Below, one piece after another: positions 16,540-23,937 of a DNA stretch of 24,127 nucleotides. The stretch comes from Coneutiohabitans thermophilus (GTDB taxonomy: Bacteria; Zhuqueibacterota; Zhuqueibacteria; Zhuqueibacterales; Zhuqueibacteraceae), in contig JAPDQY010000096.1 of NCBI GenBank assembly GCA_034505235.1, positions 1 through 24,127 on the forward strand. The letters are read 5' to 3'. Numbering within the stretch: position 1 is the stretch's first letter; every line of letters starts with the position of its first letter. A program made the position numbers and the translations under genes. The notes below the pieces were generated by a model, which saw only the letters and a list, made by a program, of their open reading frames with translations, did no database searches and was not told the origin of the DNA.

Positions 16540-18705
16540 ATGTCCACGATCAGTACTGTGCAACACGCAGAGAAAAATGCCACCCTGGTCCACCGCGCGC
16601 GGGTGTTGTTGGTGGGGAATCCCAATTCCGGCAAAACCACATTATTCAATGCCCTCACCGGTTTGCGGCAAAAAGTCGCGAATTATCCCGGCGTCACTGT
16701 CGAGAAAAAAGTCGGGGTGCTGGCGGGACCCGGGGGTGGCAAAGTGGAATTACATGACCTGCCCGGTTTGTACAGCCTGAATCCACGCTCACTGGACGAG
16801 CGCATCGCGGTGGCGGAAATCACGGCCCGGCCCTCACCGCCGGATTTGATTGTGGTGGTGGCCGACGCCACCAATCTCGAACGCAATCTGTATCTCGCCG
16901 TCCAAATTCTTGATCTTGGTTTGCCAACGCTGCTGGTGCTGAATATGATCGACGAGGCTGAGCGCCATGCCATTCACATCGACGTGGCCGGTCTCGCAGA
17001 CAAACTGGGTGTGCCGGTGCTGGCGGCTTCGGCCAAGAAAGGCACGGGCGTGGCAGCCATTCGGCGCGCGATTTTTGCCGCTGTGCAGCCGGGGGCAGGA
17101 GTCACCCCGGGCTCCTGGCAAGTCCCCCGGCACCTGGCTCAGGTGTGCAAGCCGGTGGTCGGCTGGTTTCAGGCCAACGGATCGATGAATGAACGCCGGG
17201 CGTTGGCTGAAGCCTTGCGTGTGATTTCTGACGAAGACGGTTTGCAACGCTGGGCCGGCCATCCCTATGTTTCCGAATTGCGCCTTCTGGTGGACGCCAG
17301 CCGCGAAACCCTGGCGCATCAACACATTCCCTGGCGCCAAACCGAGGCTGCCGCGCGTTATGACTGGATTGATCAACTTCTCGCTGCGAATGTTCGCCAT
17401 GGCAGCGTGAGCCGGCTGGCACGCAGTGAAAAAATCGACCAGGTGCTGACCCACCGGGTGTTCGGTCCACTCATCCTGATTGCGGTTCTGCTGCTGATGT
17501 TTCAAGCCATCTTCACCTGGGCGGAAATCCCGATGGGCCTGATCGAAGATTTTTTTGCGTGGCTGCAACAGCGTGTAACCGCGGCCCTGCCCCCGGGGGT
17601 GCTGGCGGATTTGCTGGTCAATGGCGCGATTGCCGGGGTGGGGGCGGTGGTCGTTTTCCTGCCTCAGATTTTGCTGCTGGTGTTCTTTCTCGCACTGCTG
17701 GAGGAATCCGGCTACCTGGCGCGTGCCGCCTTCATGCTCGACCGTTTCATGGCGAGAATCGGTTTGCAGGGCCACTCGGTGATTCCCCTGCTCAGCGCCT
17801 TTGCGTGCGCCATTCCCGGCATCATGGCGGCGCGCACGATCAAAAACCCGCAGGATCGCCTGATCACGATTCTGGTCGCGCCGCTCATGAGCTGCAGCGC
17901 GCGGCTGCCGGTTTACACCCTCATGATCGCCGCCTTCATCCCCAACCTGCCGCTGCTCGGTTTTCTCTCCTTGCAGGGTGTGACATTGTTCGCTTTGTAT
18001 CTGCTCGGCATCGTTACGGCCATCACGGCCGCCTATCTGCTCAAGCGTTTTCTCATCAAAGGTCAGGTGCAGGCTTTCGTGATGGAGTTGCCAGCTTATC
18101 GCATGCCCTCGCCACGCACGGTGCTGTGGCAGATGTATGAGCGTGCCAGGGTTTTCGTCATGAATGCCGGCCGGGTTATCCTGGCGATTTCGATCGTGTT
18201 GTGGTTTCTGGCGAGCTACCCCAAAAGTGCGGCACCGGCGGACGAGCTCCTGGTGTCGCAGCAAACCACTGCCGGCACGGAAATCCTCAACACCTATGCC
18301 GGCCGCCTGGGAAAGTTCATCGAGCCGGCGATCGCGCCACTGGGCTTCGATTGGAAAATCGGCATTGGGCTGATCACTTCCTTTGCAGCACGCGAAGTCA
18401 TGGTGAGCACGCTGGCCACCATCTACAATGTGCAGGAAGCCGACGAACGGTCGGTTGATCTGCGCCGCGCCCTGCAGGCCGACCGTAATCCCGCAACCGG
18501 TGCGCCGGTTTACACGCCGCTGGTCGCGCTCTCCCTGATGGTTTTCTTCGTGCTCGCCTGTCAGTGCATGTCCACTGTTGCCATCGTGCGCCGTGAAACC
18601 GGCACCTGGCGCTGGCCACTGTTCATGATCACCTACATGACGGTGCTGGCTTACCTGGGCGCGCTGGCCGTTTTTCAAGGCGGAAAATTGATCGGGTTGG
18701 AATGA
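16540..18705 (+). CDS. feoB: Ferrous iron transporter FeoB
   Basis: This 721-residue inner-membrane Fe2+ transporter has an N-terminal G domain with G1 GNPNSGKT (26-33), G3 DLPG (73-76) and G4 NMID (135-138), then a helical GDI-like region. A polytopic membrane domain follows with both Gate-type segments: EESGYLARAAFMLDRFM, ACAIPGIMAARTI, and LMSCSARLPVYTLMIAAFIP. The motif ACAIPGIMAARTI replaces the more common GCNVPAIMATRT, a known variant. SCSARLPVY retains the conserved Cys. Length is near normal. GGGAGAG lies directly before the ATG, with very short spacing. The gene is followed after 1 bp by the FeoB-associated protein. Iron control through the upstream DtxR-type protein is likely. Confidence 0.97.
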   Translation: MSTISTVQHAEKNATLVHRARVLLVGNPNSGKTTLFNALTGLRQKVANYPGVTVEKKVGVLAGPGGGKVELHDLPGLYSLNPRSLDERIAVAEITARPSPPDLIVVVADATNLERNLYLAVQILDLGLPTLLVLNMIDEAERHAIHIDVAGLADKLGVPVLAASAKKGTGVAAIRRAIFAAVQPGAGVTPGSWQVPRHLAQVCKPVVGWFQANGSMNERRALAEALRVISDEDGLQRWAGHPYVSELRLLVDASRETLAHQHIPWRQTEAAARYDWIDQLLAANVRHGSVSRLARSEKIDQVLTHRVFGPLILIAVLLLMFQAIFTWAEIPMGLIEDFFAWLQQRVTAALPPGVLADLLVNGAIAGVGAVVVFLPQILLLVFFLALLEESGYLARAAFMLDRFMARIGLQGHSVIPLLSAFACAIPGIMAARTIKNPQDRLITILVAPLMSCSARLPVYTLMIAAFIPNLPLLGFLSLQGVTLFALYLLGIVTAITAAYLLKRFLIKGQVQAFVMELPAYRMPSPRTVLWQMYERARVFVMNAGRVILAISIVLWFLASYPKSAAPADELLVSQQTTAGTEILNTYAGRLGKFIEPAIAPLGFDWKIGIGLITSFAAREVMVSTLATIYNVQEADERSVDLRRALQADRNPATGAPVYTPLVALSLMVFFVLACQCMSTVAIVRRETGTWRWPLFMITYMTVLAYLGALAVFQGGKLIGLE

Positions 18706-18706
18706 G

Positions 18707-19024
18707 ATGAATTGGCAGGAAATCATTGTTTTCGGCATTGTGTTGCTCGCCGGCGTGGCGATGATACGCACCTTTCTGCAGCAATTTAGCGCCGCCAGCC
18801 CCGCCGGGGAAACCACGCCGGCCTGCACCAAATGCCCCGGCTGTGCGCTCGGGCATGCCGGCCGCTCGTCCTGGTCGCTGTCTGCGCCCCGTCCCATGCG
18901 CCTGATGCTGCAACGGCCTGAGCTGGAGCCCACCAGAAAACCGCCGTTGGGATCGTCCCAAAACCTGGCCACCGCAGCGACGCAATCGGGACAGCCGAAG
19001 CCCGAGACCACGCGGCTGCCTTGA
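18707..19024 (+). CDS. FeoB-associated Cys-rich membrane protein, extended
   Basis: This 105-residue protein starts MNWQEIIVFGIVLLAG, with one membrane segment (about 5-22) followed by C40-x2-C43-x2-C46 (ACTKCPGC). This is the signature of the FeoB-associated Cys-rich family, small accessory proteins encoded next to feoB and thought to help ferrous iron transport. Members are usually around 50 residues. Here a Pro/Ser/Thr-rich tail of about 55 residues follows, with no recognisable domain. The start lies 1 bp after the feoB stop, so translation is probably coupled. The 180 bp after this gene up to aat hold no convincing terminator or gene. Confidence 0.8.
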   Translation: MNWQEIIVFGIVLLAGVAMIRTFLQQFSAASPAGETTPACTKCPGCALGHAGRSSWSLSAPRPMRLMLQRPELEPTRKPPLGSSQNLATAATQSGQPKPETTRLP

Positions 19025-19204
19025 GTTTGTCAAAGTCACGGCTGGCCGTTGCAGCGCGCGTGACGGTGAACTGTTGCGATTCATCAAAAGACCGGGTTGA
19101 GAAGAGGGATGGGAGTGGGCCGGGTGCTGGTGCCACTTCCAGAAGTGCCAAGCTCGCCTGCTTTGCGCCAGCCTGGTACGGCAGCAGGCGCGGGAGATTG
19201 CCGG

Positions 19205-19774
19205 CTAACGAAAGGAGATTTTCTTGCGCAGTGCCACCTGCAACCGGCTGAGATACTCCTCGCGCGAGATTTCGATGGCACCGAAAAGGCGGAGGGTGGA
19301 TGTCATCATCTGCGCGTCATGCAGCAGGTAGCCGCGGTTTTTCAAATGTTCGGCCAGGTAGGCCAGTGCCACCTTGGAGGCATTGGAGATGCGGAAGAAC
19401 ATCGATTCTCCGAAGAAAGCGCCACACAACGCCACGCCGTAAAGCCCGCCGACCAGGCGTCCATTCTGCCAGGCCTCAACGCTGTGCGCGTATCCCAACT
19501 GATGCAAATTGACGTAGGAGGCAATGATCTCCTCCGAAATCCAGGTTTCCCGCCGGGCGGCGCAGGCGCGAATCACCGCCTCGAAACAGCGATCCACCTG
19601 AATTTCGAATGCCCGGCGGTTGAGCACGCGGCGCAGATCACGCGGGATGCGATAGCCCTGCACTTCGAGAATGGCACGCGGATTCGCTTCGTACCAGTTG
19701 ATCTCGCCGTCCTCGTCCGCCATCGGAAAAATGCCCTGGCTGTAGGCCTCGAGCAATGTATGCGCCGGAATCAT
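19205..19774 (-). CDS. aat: Leucyl/phenylalanyl-tRNA-protein transferase
   Basis: This 189-residue enzyme transfers Leu or Phe from tRNA to N-terminal Lys/Arg of proteins, marking them for ClpS/ClpAP in the N-degron pathway. Recognisable motifs run in order: AYSQGIFPMADEDGEINWYEANPR, ETWISEEI, LHQLGYAHSVEAW, LVGGLYGVALCGAFFGESMFFR, ASKVAL and DAQMMTSTLRLFGAIEISREEYL. It is shorter than the typical 230-residue enzyme, mainly because the N-terminal extension is missing; such compact forms exist. The usual TxHLxSLGA appears as TSTLRLFGA. The start is the only good ATG before the first motif; its ribosome-binding site is weak. It stands alone, converging on the feo operon. Confidence 0.94.
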   Translation of the reverse strand: MIPAHTLLEAYSQGIFPMADEDGEINWYEANPRAILEVQGYRIPRDLRRVLNRRAFEIQVDRCFEAVIRACAARRETWISEEIIASYVNLHQLGYAHSVEAWQNGRLVGGLYGVALCGAFFGESMFFRISNASKVALAYLAEHLKNRGYLLHDAQMMTSTLRLFGAIEISREEYLSRLQVALRKKISFR

Positions 19775-19916
19775 GGAAGCTGTTCACTGCTGCGCTCACC
19801 ACCTTCCCCCGCCTTGACTTTGCCGGCCAGTCTGGCTATCTTGGCGCACCGTTCGAGACAACTTGCTGTGACGGTACCGCCATCGCCGCTCAACTGCAGC
19901 ACAATCGGAGGAAGAG

Positions 19917-20369
19917 ATGACATCGCCCCTCTGGCTGAATTTGCTCAAAACCCTGCATTTGCTGTTTATCATTGCCGGCGCCGGCGGTGCACTCGGCCAG
20001 TATGTGCTGGTGCGCCGTTTCCGCCAGGCCCACACCACAGATGCCGAAGCCAGCGAGAAAATGGCACTGGTGCTCACCCGTTTTCTCGAAGTCTACGGTC
20101 TGCTGCTGGCCTTCGTCACCGGTCTGATTCTCGCCGTTCTTACCGGCGCCTTTGCCGCCGGCTATTTGCACTTAAAAATCGTGCTTGTGCTCATCGTGAT
20201 CGCCCTGAGCCATCTCGAGCTGAGAAACCTCAAGCGCATGGCTGCCTTGCGCGCCCAAGGCCAGGGAGCCGAAGCCGCACAACTCAAGCAGCGGCATTTG
20301 TGGATCACCGCACTGGCTCTTACTCTGCTTGTTGTGATCATTCTGCTGGTGATCTTCAAGCCATTTTAA
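19917..20369 (+). CDS. Small four-helix membrane protein, CopD/DUF2269-like
   Basis: This 150-residue inner-membrane protein has four predicted membrane helices: about 8-31 (with a His in KTLHLLF), 55-78, 83-100 and 128-148. Between helices 3 and 4 is a basic, Ala/Gln-rich loop. The pattern KTLH...GG near the N-terminus is reminiscent of DUF2269/CopD-type proteins, where such a His can bind haem or metal, but the resemblance is weak and the function is unknown. AGGAAGAG precedes the ATG, so the start is secure. It diverges from aat over 142 bp. The downstream terminator at 20541 may end its transcript. Confidence 0.7.
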   Translation: MTSPLWLNLLKTLHLLFIIAGAGGALGQYVLVRRFRQAHTTDAEASEKMALVLTRFLEVYGLLLAFVTGLILAVLTGAFAAGYLHLKIVLVLIVIALSHLELRNLKRMAALRAQGQGAEAAQLKQRHLWITALALTLLVVIILLVIFKPF

Positions 20370-20540
20370 GTTTTGCGTGCCGTTCCCCCTTCCCCCAGTC
20401 ACCCCGGCACAGCGCCGGCAAATCTAAGCGATTATGGCCTGCCTCGCAAGCACTTTGATGACCCACGCGCGGCCGGCTGATGGCCGGCCCTGCTCATGCA
20501 CGTGATGCCGCCCGGCCGTATCCTTGCGAGACTCCGAACG

Positions 20541-20575
20541 AAAAGGCCACGGCATGAAAACGCCGTGGCTTTTTT
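20541..20575 (+). terminator. Strong Rho-independent terminator
   Basis: GCCACGGC (20546-20553) and GCCGTGGC (20562-20569) form a perfect 8-bp stem with an 8-nt loop, followed by six T. An AAAA run precedes the left arm, so it could work in both directions. It lies 172 bp after the 4-TM gene, which it probably terminates, unless an unrecognised small RNA lies at 20370-20540. Confidence 0.85.
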
Positions 20576-20617
20576 GATTACACGCCGTTGCTGTTCCAAC
20601 TGGGCGTGTCTTCAGGG

Positions 20618-20730
20618 CAGTGAAATGGGACTCTGGTGTCGGGAGCGATCACAAAAAAATCCTCCCACGAAAGCGAAATCTCACGAAAAAAACACTTCGT
20701 GGGAGGGCATTTTTTCGTGTGAGAGGTTTT
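20618..20730. repeat. Structured repeat, copy 1
   Basis: This copy has two interleaved inverted repeats. Arm A (20661-20671, CCTCCCACGAA) pairs perfectly with A' (20696-20706). Arm B (20679-20691) pairs with B' (20710-20724) with one 2-nt bulge. The order is A-B-A'-B'. The core 20661-20692 matches copy 2 at 29 of 32 positions. It may be a structured RNA or a REP/MITE-like DNA element; the family is not recognised. Confidence 0.7.
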
Positions 20731-20777
20731 CCAGAGTGTTGCTCTTTGCTTTCATAGGATGCCTCATTGAGGCCGGC

Positions 20778-20888
20778 CAGTGGGATGGGAAGGAATATTG
20801 GTGTCGGATTAAGTACAAAAATCCTTCCACGAAAGCGAAATCCCACGAAAAAATATTTCGCAGGAATTCATTTTCGGGGGGAGGAAAA
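20778..20888. repeat. Structured repeat, copy 2 (diverged)
   Basis: This is a direct repeat of copy 1, offset by about 160 bp, sharing CAGTG-GATGGGA, GGTGTCGG and the CACGAAAGCGAAAT core (20828-20841). The right-hand arms have diverged, but key base pairs are kept by paired changes, as described in the findings. Confidence 0.65.
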
Positions 20889-21007
20889 CGTGACGTCCTG
20901 GGCAAACGGGCGAATTCCGGGGCGCAAAGCTTCAGTCTGGCATTACAGTCCAAAAAATAACCCCCGGCGAATAACCGTGCACCGAAGCAGACATCCCCCG
21001 GTGTAAT

Positions 21008-22051
21008 TCAGTCGATGATGAGAGCATGCTCACCGGCCGGGCCAACTTCGCCAATTTGACACGCATCCTCCTGGCCGAGACGGTCGAGAAACTCCTGCAC
21101 ACGCGCAGGCGGCAGCGCGATCAGCAGTCCTCCGGCCGTTTGCGGATCGAACAACACACTTACCAGCGCGGCCTCCAGGCTGGCAGCCAAGCGCGCGTGC
21201 GGTCCGGCGAATTCCGCATTGCTGCGGCCACCGCCGGTGAGACAGCCCTCGCGGGCAAATTGCAGGGCGCCCGGCAACAACGGTATCATGCTGGAGGAGA
21301 GATGAAAGCTAACCCGGCTGGCTCGCGCCATTTCATGGGCGTGCCCCAGCAATCCGAAGCCGGTCACATCGGTGGCGGCGTGCGCCCCCACCGCCACCAT
21401 GGCCTCGCTGGCGCGCTGGTTGAGTTGTGTCATCACTTCCGTCAGGCGCCGGGTGCTGCTCTCATCCAGCCGGCCGGCTTTCAGCGCCGTACTCAAAATA
21501 CCGGTGCCCAGGGGTTTGGTGAGCACCAGGGCATCGCCGGGCTGGGCCGTGTGCGAATGGATGATGCGCTGCGGATGAACCGTTCCGGTGACAGCCAGGC
21601 CGTATTTGATTTCGGGATCATCCACCGTGTGTCCGCCAATAACCGCCACGCCAGCCGCGGCTGCCTGCGCGATGCCGCCGTTTAAGATTGCGGCCAGCCA
21701 GTCGGGGTTGCCGTTTTTGGGGAAACAGGCAATGTTCAACGCGGTGAGCGGCGTGCCGCCCATGACGTAGACATCACTCAGGGAGTTGGTCGCGGCGATC
21801 CGGCCGAAATCATAGGGATCATCAACGATGGGCGTGAAGAAATCGACGGTCTGCACCAGCGCCAGATCTTCCCGCAACTGGTAGATGCCGGCATCGGCAG
21901 CGAGATCGAGGCCGGCCAAGACGTTGGGCATCGGCCGTTGCTGCACCTTGCTCAAGACCTGCCACAACAACGTTGGGCTCAGTTTGGAAGCTCAGCCGGC
22001 GCAGCGCACGGTGTGCGTGAGTTTGGTGATTTCTTCTTTGGTATGGGGCAT
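21008..22051 (-). CDS. selD: Selenide, water dikinase SelD, itself a selenoprotein (UGA = Sec20)
   Basis: SelD makes selenophosphate from selenide and ATP for selenocysteine and selenouridine synthesis. The frame is interrupted by TGA at 21992-21994, but the sequence around it reads RCAG-U-ASKLSP, the active-site motif of SelD in which Sec (or Cys) sits three residues before the catalytic Lys (U20, K23). The true start is therefore the ATG at 22051 (MPHTKEEITKL), giving 347 residues, the normal length. A start at the TTG at 21970 would lose the active site. Later motifs include VQTVDFFTPIVDDPYDFG, NSLSDVYVMGG, GGHTVDDPEIKYGLAVTG, ATDVTGFGLLGH and FDPQTAGGLL. A hairpin just after the UGA fits a bacterial SECIS. 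The ATG lies one base after the stop of the preceding small gene. Confidence 0.95.
21959..21994 (-). promoter_or_regulatory. UGA selenocysteine codon with candidate SECIS hairpin
   Basis: After the UGA (21994-21992), the mRNA can fold from 21982 to 21959. It has a CT/AG base, a GA bulge, GCC/GGC, then CAAC/GTTG closing a GUU loop, with one bulged U on the 3' side. The apical loop begins 20 nt after the UGA and contains a G, as expected for bacterial SECIS elements that bind SelB. The fold was found by eye. Confidence 0.6.
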
Positions 22052-22052
22052 T

Positions 22053-22385
22053 TCAGTTCAGGCAAAGTGTGCCAAACGCATCTTTGTCCCGTTGCAAAGC
22101 CTCTTTCAATTCCCGGCCGCAGCGTTCGCTGCAAATGACAAAGTAAAGATCATTGCCGTCCCGTTTGGCCTGTGAATCACTCGGCACCACGATCGCCGGC
22201 ACGGTGCGGCGAATCAGGGCGAGGAACAGCGGGATGATTTTGCCCTCGCGGTCGCGCAGATCGATACCGGGCATCGCTTTCGCACCGCAGCCAAAAACCT
22301 CCTCATGGGGGTTGATCGGGCGGTCACACCAGGCGCAGCGATCGGGCATGGAGTCATGTGCGCGAGGTTTCTTTTGACGTTTCAT
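22053..22385 (-). CDS. Small Cys-rich, probably zinc-binding protein
   Basis: This 110-residue protein is one I do not recognise. It contains C17-x2-C20 (CAWC), C33, and C85-x3-C89 (CSERC), which together could form a zinc site. The middle is IIPLFLALIRRTVPAIVVPSD, and the start is strongly basic (MKRQKK). The ATG at 22385 overlaps the stop of the upstream DUF1295 gene (ATGA), and its own stop is one base from the selD start. It is therefore translated as the middle gene of a tightly coupled operon. A longer open frame continues upstream to 23336 but only shadows the DUF1295 gene. A second in-frame Met at residue 13 is a less likely start. A role in selenium or redox metabolism is suggested only by its position. 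Confidence 0.7.
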   Translation of the reverse strand: MKRQKKPRAHDSMPDRCAWCDRPINPHEEVFGCGAKAMPGIDLRDREGKIIPLFLALIRRTVPAIVVPSDSQAKRDGNDLYFVICSERCGRELKEALQRDKDAFGTLCLN

Positions 22386-23185
22386 AAACCAGGTCTCAGG
22401 TTCTTTTTGAGCCAGGGGACGAACATGCTGGTGGTGCGCTGATACTCGCGATAATCCTGCCCTCTGCTGCGCAGGGCCTGCGCCTCGGTCGCGGGAATAC
22501 CGGTGACTTTGAAAATCGCCAGCAGCATGAGCAGCGGCGCGCTCAGGGCCAGCCACCCCAACGGCGAAGCCAGCGCGAACAGCGCATAAGCCATCCAGAT
22601 CAATGATTCGAAAAAATAGTTGGGGTGGCGGGAGTAATGCCACCAGCCCGTGCGGCAGGTTTTGCCGCGATTCTCCGGATTGCTTTTGAAACGGTGCAAT
22701 TGCCAGTCCGCGGTGGTTTCTCCGACAAAGGCGGCCAGCCACAGACCTGCGGCACTCCATTCCAGCGCAGTCAGGCGCGGCGCCGGGTTCAAACATGCCA
22801 GCAGAAACGGCAGCGACAATACCACGGCAAGCAAAGCTTGTGCTTGAAAGAAAACAAAAAATTTCAAGCCCACATGCCTTTGCCAGCGGCGCCGCAGCTC
22901 GCGATAACGGCCCTCTTCTTCGCGGCCAAGATAGCGTGTGAACAGGAGAAAGAAGGCCAGGCGCAATCCCCACGCCATCGCCATCGCCGTGATGAGCAGC
23001 CGCCGCGGCAGAAAACCCTGCGCACCGCGGCCATACAACAGCGCCAGCAGTGCCAATCCCAAAGCCCAGCCGAAGTCCACCAGGCCGGCATTCTTGATGC
23101 GGAGATGAATGAGCCAGAGCCCGGTCATCAGCAAGCTGACCAGCAGCCAGCCGCTGCTGGTCAGGGCGAGGCTTTGGGCGAGCAT
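22382..23185 (-). CDS. DUF1295 / steroid 5-alpha-reductase-like membrane protein
   Basis: This 267-residue polytopic membrane protein has about six or seven hydrophobic segments. The diagnostic C-terminal motifs are TGWWHYSRHPNYFFE (residues 179-193) and TGIPATEAQALRSRGQDYREYQRTTSMFVPW. These define the DUF1295 family, related to steroid 5-alpha reductases and isoprenylcysteine methyltransferases. The substrate is not known for bacterial members; an oxidoreductase acting on lipid-like molecules is plausible. GGGAGAG precedes the ATG. It is the first gene of the three-gene operon ending in selD. Confidence 0.88.
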   Translation of the reverse strand: MLAQSLALTSSGWLLVSLLMTGLWLIHLRIKNAGLVDFGWALGLALLALLYGRGAQGFLPRRLLITAMAMAWGLRLAFFLLFTRYLGREEEGRYRELRRRWQRHVGLKFFVFFQAQALLAVVLSLPFLLACLNPAPRLTALEWSAAGLWLAAFVGETTADWQLHRFKSNPENRGKTCRTGWWHYSRHPNYFFESLIWMAYALFALASPLGWLALSAPLLMLLAIFKVTGIPATEAQALRSRGQDYREYQRTTSMFVPWLKKNLRPGL

Positions 23186-23372
23186 CGGTCTCTCCCGACG
23201 ATTTTGCAGTTTTGCTGCCGGGCCATTCCGGCATGGATTTCGTCATCTGGAGCGCACTGCCTGACGCGGGCATCCGATCGCTTTCGTTTGCAGCCAGGTG
23301 TGCCGCCGCGGGTTGTTCACCAGTATGCCATCGCAAATCGGGTCAAACCGGAGGCCCGAATCCTGCCGCCTG

Positions 23373-23401
23373 AATGTCGCACGACGCGACCTAATAGTCA
23401 A
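23373..23401 (-). promoter_or_regulatory. Possible promoter of the DUF1295-selD operon
   Basis: On the - strand, TTGACT (23401-23396) is followed after 17 bp by GACATT (23378-23373). A small inverted repeat, GTCGC-ACGAC-GCGAC (23376-23390), overlaps the spacer and -10 region. The -10 match is poor, and the leader to the start codon would be about 185 nt. Confidence 0.3.
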
Positions 23402-23631
23402 CTCATCTTTTTAATTCTGAATTGTGCCTCTTCCTTTTGCCACCTTTAACCTGCGAATAAATTCTCAGATTCAAAGCTGAAACCACCTGCAGGCGGCTGC
23501 CCACTAAGCGGTTGACGAGTCAGCCTTGGCCAACCCGCGCTTTGCGCCTGCGCTTTCAATCGCAGGCGGTGAGGGCAACATGACCCATGCATAAATCAGA
23601 TGATCCCTTTGCCGGCACCGGATTGCTGCTG

Positions 23632-23653
23632 GCCTGACAATCGCTTGTCAGGC
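23632..23653. repeat. Perfect 9-bp hairpin
   Basis: GCCTGACAA and TTGTCAGGC flank the tetraloop TCGC. No T-run follows in either direction, so terminator function is uncertain. Confidence 0.5.
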
Positions 23654-23737
23654 TTCATGACGCAGCCTGCGCCAGGGCATTTTCATGGTAATGGCCATGC
23701 CGCGCGCAGCACCCATCAAGATGAAAATGAGCTTTTG

Positions 23738-23774
23738 AGTAGTGTCTTCAGGCACCGCCCCTGAAGGGTCTACT
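23738..23774. repeat. Long imperfect hairpin next to the E1-beta stop codon
   Basis: AGTAG-TGT-CTTCAGG pairs with CCTGAAG-GGT-CTACT: 12 Watson-Crick pairs in two blocks around a small internal loop, with a 7-nt apical loop. It lies about 10 bp beyond the stop of the E1-beta fragment. It is not followed by a T-run on either strand. Confidence 0.55.
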
Positions 23775-23784
23775 GCGAAAGTAT

Positions 23785-23937
23785 TTAGTAGCGTGCCAAT
23801 TGCCGGGCCGCCTCCTCGATTTGTTTCTGGCTCACGAGAAATGCCTCCTCGAGCGGCGGGCTGTAGGGCACGGGCGTGTCAAGGCTGCCCAGCACGCACA
23901 CCGGTGCATCGAGCGCGGCAAAGGCGTCCTCTTCGTC
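23785..23937 (-). pseudogene. C-terminal fragment of a pyruvate/2-oxoacid dehydrogenase E1-beta subunit
   Basis: The last ~50 codons read DAFAALDAPVCVLG, SLDTPVPYSPPLEEAF and end in QIEEAARQLARY-stop (TAA at 23785-23787). This is the characteristic C-terminus of the beta subunit of thiamine-dependent E1 dehydrogenases (PDH or branched-chain type). The N-terminal ~280 residues that should follow on the - strand are missing: beyond about 23937 the frame stays open, but the sequence no longer resembles the family and instead encodes a helicase on the other strand. The fragment is therefore cut, most likely by an assembly or amplification chimera rather than by true gene decay. Confidence 0.7.

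Larger units (their letters stand above)
20370..21007. other. 638-bp gene-free region with terminator and structured repeats
   Basis: No believable gene lies here. From left to right it contains a GC-rich hairpin (GGCCGGC/GCCGGCC near 20473-20491), a strong terminator (20541-20575) and two copies of a ~110-bp repeat (20618-20730 and 20778-20888). Open frames across the repeats reflect repeat sequence rather than protein. Confidence 0.6.
23186..23784. other. 599-bp region with no gene seen
   Basis: The sequence includes a candidate promoter for the DUF1295-selD operon and two hairpins, listed separately, but no coding frame that I can defend. An AT-rich patch lies at about 23390-23480. Confidence 0.5.

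Noticed and set aside
16834..19011. 725-codon open frame on the - strand
   Set aside because: It lies exactly antisense to feoB and its partner, has a Gln/His/Arg-rich composition with no domain, and reflects high GC and codon bias.
19097..20458. 453-codon open frame on the + strand
   Set aside because: It covers aat on the opposite strand and the 4-TM gene in another frame; no family features.
20496..20960. Possible 154-residue protein over the repeats
   Set aside because: It crosses a strong terminator and both repeat copies, is Lys/Ser-rich, and resembles nothing; the constraint seen is on base pairing.
22386..23336. Longer version of the 110-residue Cys-rich protein
   Set aside because: The extension is an out-of-frame shadow of the DUF1295 gene; the ATGA overlap at 22382-22385 gives a natural start.
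23657..23790. Short - strand frame ending RGMAITMKMPWRR, vaguely like an N-terminus of NuoI
   Set aside because: The match is a few residues only, it ends in a stop too early, and it overlaps the hairpin and E1-beta stop. Insufficient to call a gene or remnant.
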